From assembly GCF_938045535.1 (NCBI RefSeq), contig NZ_CALIMQ010000312.1, forward strand, positions 1 to 8,879: a DNA stretch of 8,879 nt, written 5' to 3'. Shown here one piece after another: positions 6,197 through 8,879 of this stretch. The first letter of the stretch is position 1. Every line of letters starts with the position of its first letter. Both the position numbers and the translations under genes were made by a program. Origin of the DNA: an uncultured Campylobacter sp. GTDB lineage: Bacteria; Campylobacterota; Campylobacteria; Campylobacterales; Campylobacteraceae. The notes below the pieces were generated by a model. The model was not told where the DNA came from. It did not search any database and saw only the letters and a list, made by a program, of their open reading frames with translations.

Positions 6197-7324
6197 TTGA
6201 AAAGCGCCTATATTTTTCCGATCGTCGGTACGGTTTTATTTCTGTTTTTCAATCTTTACGTTTATAAGTCGATCGGCGCGCGCTTTACGCCATATAAAAA
6301 TTTCGTGATCTTTCGCCCTGCCTTGAGCTTGCTTTGCGTAGCTTTGGCGATTTTAGATGCGATATTTTTTGTGGGTTTTGGGCTTAATGGAAGCTTTAAA
6401 AACGAGCTACTCTATAAGCTATGTGTATTTTGCATGGCGGCGTCCTTTTCGCTCTTTTTTATCTGCCTTGCTTACGATGTGCTAAGCGCCGCTGCGCATG
6501 TAGTTAAATTTAGCCAAAACAGGCGAAAATTTTTAAAAACCTTTATAGACGTAACCTTTGTAATAATGGCGTTTAGCTATATTTTTAAGGGGCTTTATAA
6601 TGCACTAAAAATTCCAAAAATCACCGAGCGCGAAATAAAAATCAAAAACTTAGCTCGCGAGCTAAGCTTCGTCGTTATTTCGGACGTGCATCTGGGCGAG
6701 TTTTTGAAAAAGGAATTTTTGCAAGGCATCGTAGTGCAGATAAACTCGCTAAATTATGATGCGCTACTGATCGTGGGCGATATGTTTGATCTGCGCTCGG
6801 ATGAGCTCGGGGATATTTTGCAGCCTCTTGAGGCGATCAAAAAGCCTATCTTTTTCGTCACGGGCAACCACGAATATTACCGCGGCGACGCAAGCGGGCT
6901 TATAGCGGCGATGCAAAAAGCGGGTGTGCGGGTGCTGCAAAACGAAAGCGTGGAATTTGAGGGGCTAAATTTAATGGGCGTGTACGATCTTAGCGGCTTT
7001 CGCTTCGGATACATGCAGCCCGATCTCGGCGCTGCGCTAGCGCAGGCAGACCCCGATAAGCCTAAAATTTTACTCGCGCATCAGCCCAAATACGTCGTGG
7101 ATTTCGTGCGCGACGAGGTCGATCTGTGTATCTGCGGACACACGCACGCGGGGCAAATTTTCCCGTGGACGCTTTTGGTGCTGCTTAGCCAGAAGTATCT
7201 TTACGGGCTGTATAACGACGGGCTGAAGCAAATTTACGTAAGCAGCGGCGTAGGGTTTTGGGGCCCGCCGATAAGGGTCTTTGCGGATGCCGAAATCGCG
7301 CTGCTTAAGCTTAGAAAGGCATAG
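6197..7324 (+). CDS. Membrane-anchored metallophosphoesterase (YkuE/Cj0846 type)
   Basis: This 375-residue protein has four predicted N-terminal membrane segments (about residues 5-22, 36-60, 70-97 and 115-132). A calcineurin-type phosphoesterase domain (~155-372) follows. All two-metal ligand motifs are present in order: SDVHLG (Asp163, His165), VGDMFD (Asp195), GNHE (Asn224, His225), LLAHQP (His295) and CGHTHAGQ (His315, His317). It should hydrolyse a phosphoester at the membrane; relatives include UDP-diacylglucosamine hydrolase-like and lipid-linked enzymes, but the substrate cannot be read from sequence. The start is TTG at 6197-6199, with AAGG seven bases upstream, inside the end of the regulator gene; no ATG occurs before the third membrane segment. 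It abuts psd with no gap. The pairing with psd recurs in C. jejuni (Cj0846-Cj0847, from memory), which hints at phospholipid metabolism. Confidence 0.88.
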   Translation: MKSAYIFPIVGTVLFLFFNLYVYKSIGARFTPYKNFVIFRPALSLLCVALAILDAIFFVGFGLNGSFKNELLYKLCVFCMAASFSLFFICLAYDVLSAAAHVVKFSQNRRKFLKTFIDVTFVIMAFSYIFKGLYNALKIPKITEREIKIKNLARELSFVVISDVHLGEFLKKEFLQGIVVQINSLNYDALLIVGDMFDLRSDELGDILQPLEAIKKPIFFVTGNHEYYRGDASGLIAAMQKAGVRVLQNESVEFEGLNLMGVYDLSGFRFGYMQPDLGAALAQADPDKPKILLAHQPKYVVDFVRDEVDLCICGHTHAGQIFPWTLLVLLSQKYLYGLYNDGLKQIYVSSGVGFWGPPIRVFADAEIALLKLRKA

Positions 7325-8380
7325 ATGAGAAGTTTTATTTCGAGGATTTTTGGGGTTATCGCCGCGGTGAAATTTCCTAAATTTATACAAAATTTTATCA
7401 ACCGCAAATATGTGGAATTTTTCAAAATCGATATGAGCGAATTTGATCCGCCGCAAAGCTACGCGAGCCTAAACGCGCTTTTTACCCGCCGCTTGCTGCG
7501 CCCGCGCGAGATAGCGGCAGACGAGGCGGCTTTTATAAGCCCTAGCGACGGTGTGGTCTTTGAGAGCGGATGCTGCGACGATCTGCGGGCTTTTAGCGTA
7601 AAGGGCTGCGAATACAGCCTTAGCGAACTGCTGGGGGGCACGTTTACGGCAAACGAAAGCGGTGCGGTTAAAAATTTAGATGACGCCGCGGTTGCTACGA
7701 ACGGGAGCGGCGAGGTTGGAACCGGATGCGCAAAAGATGCCGGCGCAGGGATGAAATTTCGCGCTGCGCAAGCGAAAATCAGAGGCGATGAAAACGGCGC
7801 AACTTATACCGCGAGCGGCGTGCAGGCTGAAATTTATAGCGATGAAAGCGGTGCGAGCCGTGAAACGAGCGCAGAGGACGCCCAAAGCGGCGAAAATACA
7901 AGCAGCGTAAATTTAAGCTACGCAAACATCTATCTAAGCCCGCGTGATTATCATCATTATCACGCGCCGTGTGATCTAAGTGTGCTGCAGGCGCTTTATA
8001 TCCCTGCAGATCTCTACAGCGTGGCGAAGAAATTTTTACTTAAAATTACAAACCTCTACGCTAAAAACGAGCGCGTGATTTTAAAATGCAAAATGCGAAA
8101 CGGCGGGATTTTGTGGATGGTTTTCGTGGGTGCTTTAAACGTCGGCAAGATGAGATTTGATTTCGATACGCGAATACAAACGAATGCATGCGCAAATAGA
8201 GCTGAGGCGCTTTACGAATATGAAAATTTAAACTTTAAAAAGGGCGATCATTTGGGAAATTTTGAGCTGGGTTCGACGATCGTGCTCGTAGCGCAAAGCG
8301 AGTTTTTAAAATTTGAAACTCCGGCTAATATGTCCGTAAAATTCGGGCAAAAAATCGCAGAATTTAATGAAATTTCATAA
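7325..8380 (+). CDS. psd: Phosphatidylserine decarboxylase proenzyme with internal low-complexity insertion
   Basis: This inner-membrane enzyme decarboxylates phosphatidylserine to phosphatidylethanolamine. It is made as a proenzyme that cuts itself at Gly316-Ser317 in the LGST motif (315-318), leaving a pyruvoyl group on the small alpha chain (~35 residues). The other expected residues are visible: Asp75 in SPSDG (72-76) and the His motif YHHYHAP (209-215), with SPRDY just before. The protein is 351 residues, while relatives are about 265-290. The excess is one low-complexity block, roughly residues 106-196, between YSLSELLGG and YANIYLSPRD, where other enzymes have a short loop. All catalytic parts survive on both sides in one frame, so it is probably functional. 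The ATG directly follows the phosphoesterase stop, with AAAGG five bases upstream. It is the last gene of the mscL operon; I see no clear terminator after it. Confidence 0.92.
   Translation: MRSFISRIFGVIAAVKFPKFIQNFINRKYVEFFKIDMSEFDPPQSYASLNALFTRRLLRPREIAADEAAFISPSDGVVFESGCCDDLRAFSVKGCEYSLSELLGGTFTANESGAVKNLDDAAVATNGSGEVGTGCAKDAGAGMKFRAAQAKIRGDENGATYTASGVQAEIYSDESGASRETSAEDAQSGENTSSVNLSYANIYLSPRDYHHYHAPCDLSVLQALYIPADLYSVAKKFLLKITNLYAKNERVILKCKMRNGGILWMVFVGALNVGKMRFDFDTRIQTNACANRAEALYEYENLNFKKGDHLGNFELGSTIVLVAQSEFLKFETPANMSVKFGQKIAEFNEIS
7640..7912 (+). repeat. Low-complexity, repeat-derived insertion inside psd
   Basis: About 91 codons rich in Gly, Ala, Ser, Glu, Asp and Thr interrupt the conserved enzyme. 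The 12-mer GAAAGCGGTGCG occurs exactly at 7655-7666 and 7844-7855, and GATGAAAACGGCGC at 7787-7800 is a degenerate copy. They encode NESGA, DESGA and DENGA. The frame is open throughout. The composition resembles the tail of the protein at 171-938, which suggests a lineage habit of expanding acidic low-complexity stretches. Confidence 0.6.
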
Positions 8381-8440
8381 AATTCCATTTAAAATGCAGG
8401 ATTTTTTCTTTAACTAAAATTAATTTTATTTAAATTTGGC

Positions 8441-8446
8441 TATAAT
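8441..8446 (+). promoter_or_regulatory. Predicted -10 box for the pilin-like gene
   Basis: TTTGGCTATAATC contains a perfect TATAAT with the extended GC just before it, 28 bases upstream of the ATG at 8475. T-rich DNA precedes it (TTAATTTTATTTAAATTT), as in Campylobacter promoters. The ribosome binding site AAAGGA is at 8463-8468. The pilin-like gene therefore probably has its own transcript, separate from psd. Confidence 0.7.
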
Positions 8447-8474
8447 CATCTTACTTTAAATCAAAGGATTTAAC

Positions 8475-8879
8475 ATGAAAAATTTAAAAGCTTTTACGAT
8501 GATCGAGCTTGTTTTCGTCATCGTCGTTTTAGGTATTTTGGCGGGCATCGCGGTGCCTAGATTGGCCGCTACGCGCGATGATGCCACGATCGCTAAGATG
8601 CGTGGGGATATCGCCGCCATTAGAAGCGGACTTTCGCTAGTTAGAAGCGAGAATATGATGAGGGGCGTGACTACGTGGCCTGCTTTGGAGGGTTCGGACA
8701 ATGCCACTCTTTTTGAAGGCGTTTTGCAGCAACCTATCTATCCTATGAGAGACGGCGGTAGGAACGGCTGGACTTTGGTTACGAACGGCAATGCCAATGC
8801 GACATCTACATATAGGGCTAGCGTAGCAGGCAAGAGTACTACTTTTGATTACTATCCAACTACACCTTTGGCTACGGCA
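8475..8879 (+). CDS. Type IV pilin-like / type II secretion pseudopilin, N-terminal part
   Basis: The frame opens at ATG 8475 and runs 135 codons off the window edge without a stop. The start MKNLKAFTMIELVFVIVVLG is a class III prepilin signal: a short basic leader, predicted cleavage after Ala6, mature Phe1 and the key Glu5, then a hydrophobic helix to about residue 27 ending in AVPRL. Gly is more usual at -1, but Ala is common in epsilonproteobacterial pseudopilins as I recall. The rest (RSGLSLVRSENMM, LQQPIYPMRDGG, NGWTLV, DYYPTTPL) looks like a minor-pilin globular domain. In Campylobacter such proteins serve the Cts DNA-uptake / type II secretion-like apparatus (for example CtsG); which pilin this is cannot be decided. 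The gene has its own promoter and a good ribosome site six bases from the ATG. Confidence 0.87.
   Translation, partial: MKNLKAFTMIELVFVIVVLGILAGIAVPRLAATRDDATIAKMRGDIAAIRSGLSLVRSENMMRGVTTWPALEGSDNATLFEGVLQQPIYPMRDGGRNGWTLVTNGNANATSTYRASVAGKSTTFDYYPTTPLATA

Noticed and set aside
8367..8411. Possible terminator after psd
   Set aside because: ATGAAATTTCAT (8367-8378) is a perfect palindrome but has no loop and no GC, and the T-run at 8402-8407 is too far away with no stem before it, so I do not call an intrinsic terminator.

Overview
The window is almost entirely chromosomal DNA of a Campylobacter-like epsilonproteobacterium. Signs of this are the frequent AAATTT/TTTAAA words, the T-rich promoters with strong extended -10 boxes and no clear -35, the repeated TTG starts, and a gene order (slt, yggT and gltX on one strand, a membrane metallophosphoesterase and psd on the other) that matches, from memory, the Cj0843c-Cj0847 neighbourhood of C. 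jejuni. The fairly GC-rich codon use points to an oral, higher-GC species such as C. gracilis rather than C. jejuni; that species guess is an inference.

The first ~170 bases do not belong with the rest. On the minus strand they encode the end of a Streptococcus-type Spx regulator and, one base later, the start of a UPF0223 (YktA-type) protein, in the order seen in streptococci. The Spx reading ends abruptly near base 170, where a Campylobacter-type coding frame on the plus strand begins already inside a protein. This looks like an assembly or amplification chimera between two oral bacteria, and it truncates genes on both sides.

Layout: 1-171 streptococcal fragment; 171-938 an unrecognised protein missing its start, with a low-complexity acidic tail; 939-1353 non-coding, with one good inverted repeat; 1354-1581 (-) a small membrane protein; 1766-5026 (-) a tight operon gltX > yggT > slt (glutamyl-tRNA synthetase, small membrane protein, soluble lytic transglycosylase); 5027-5140 a divergent promoter region; 5141-8380 (+) a tight operon mscL > Crp/Fnr regulator > metallophosphoesterase > psd (mechanosensitive channel, regulator, membrane phosphoesterase, phosphatidylserine decarboxylase); 8475-8879 (+) the start of a type IV pilin-like/pseudopilin gene with its own promoter, cut by the window edge.

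The two operons are mainly housekeeping and cell-envelope functions: tRNA charging, peptidoglycan turnover, osmotic safety valve and phosphatidylethanolamine synthesis. I did not find a new defence, mobile or biosynthetic system. The points most worth a second look are the chimeric left end, the ~90-residue low-complexity insertion inside Psd, the similar tail on the protein at 171-938, and the FNR-like regulator inside an envelope operon.
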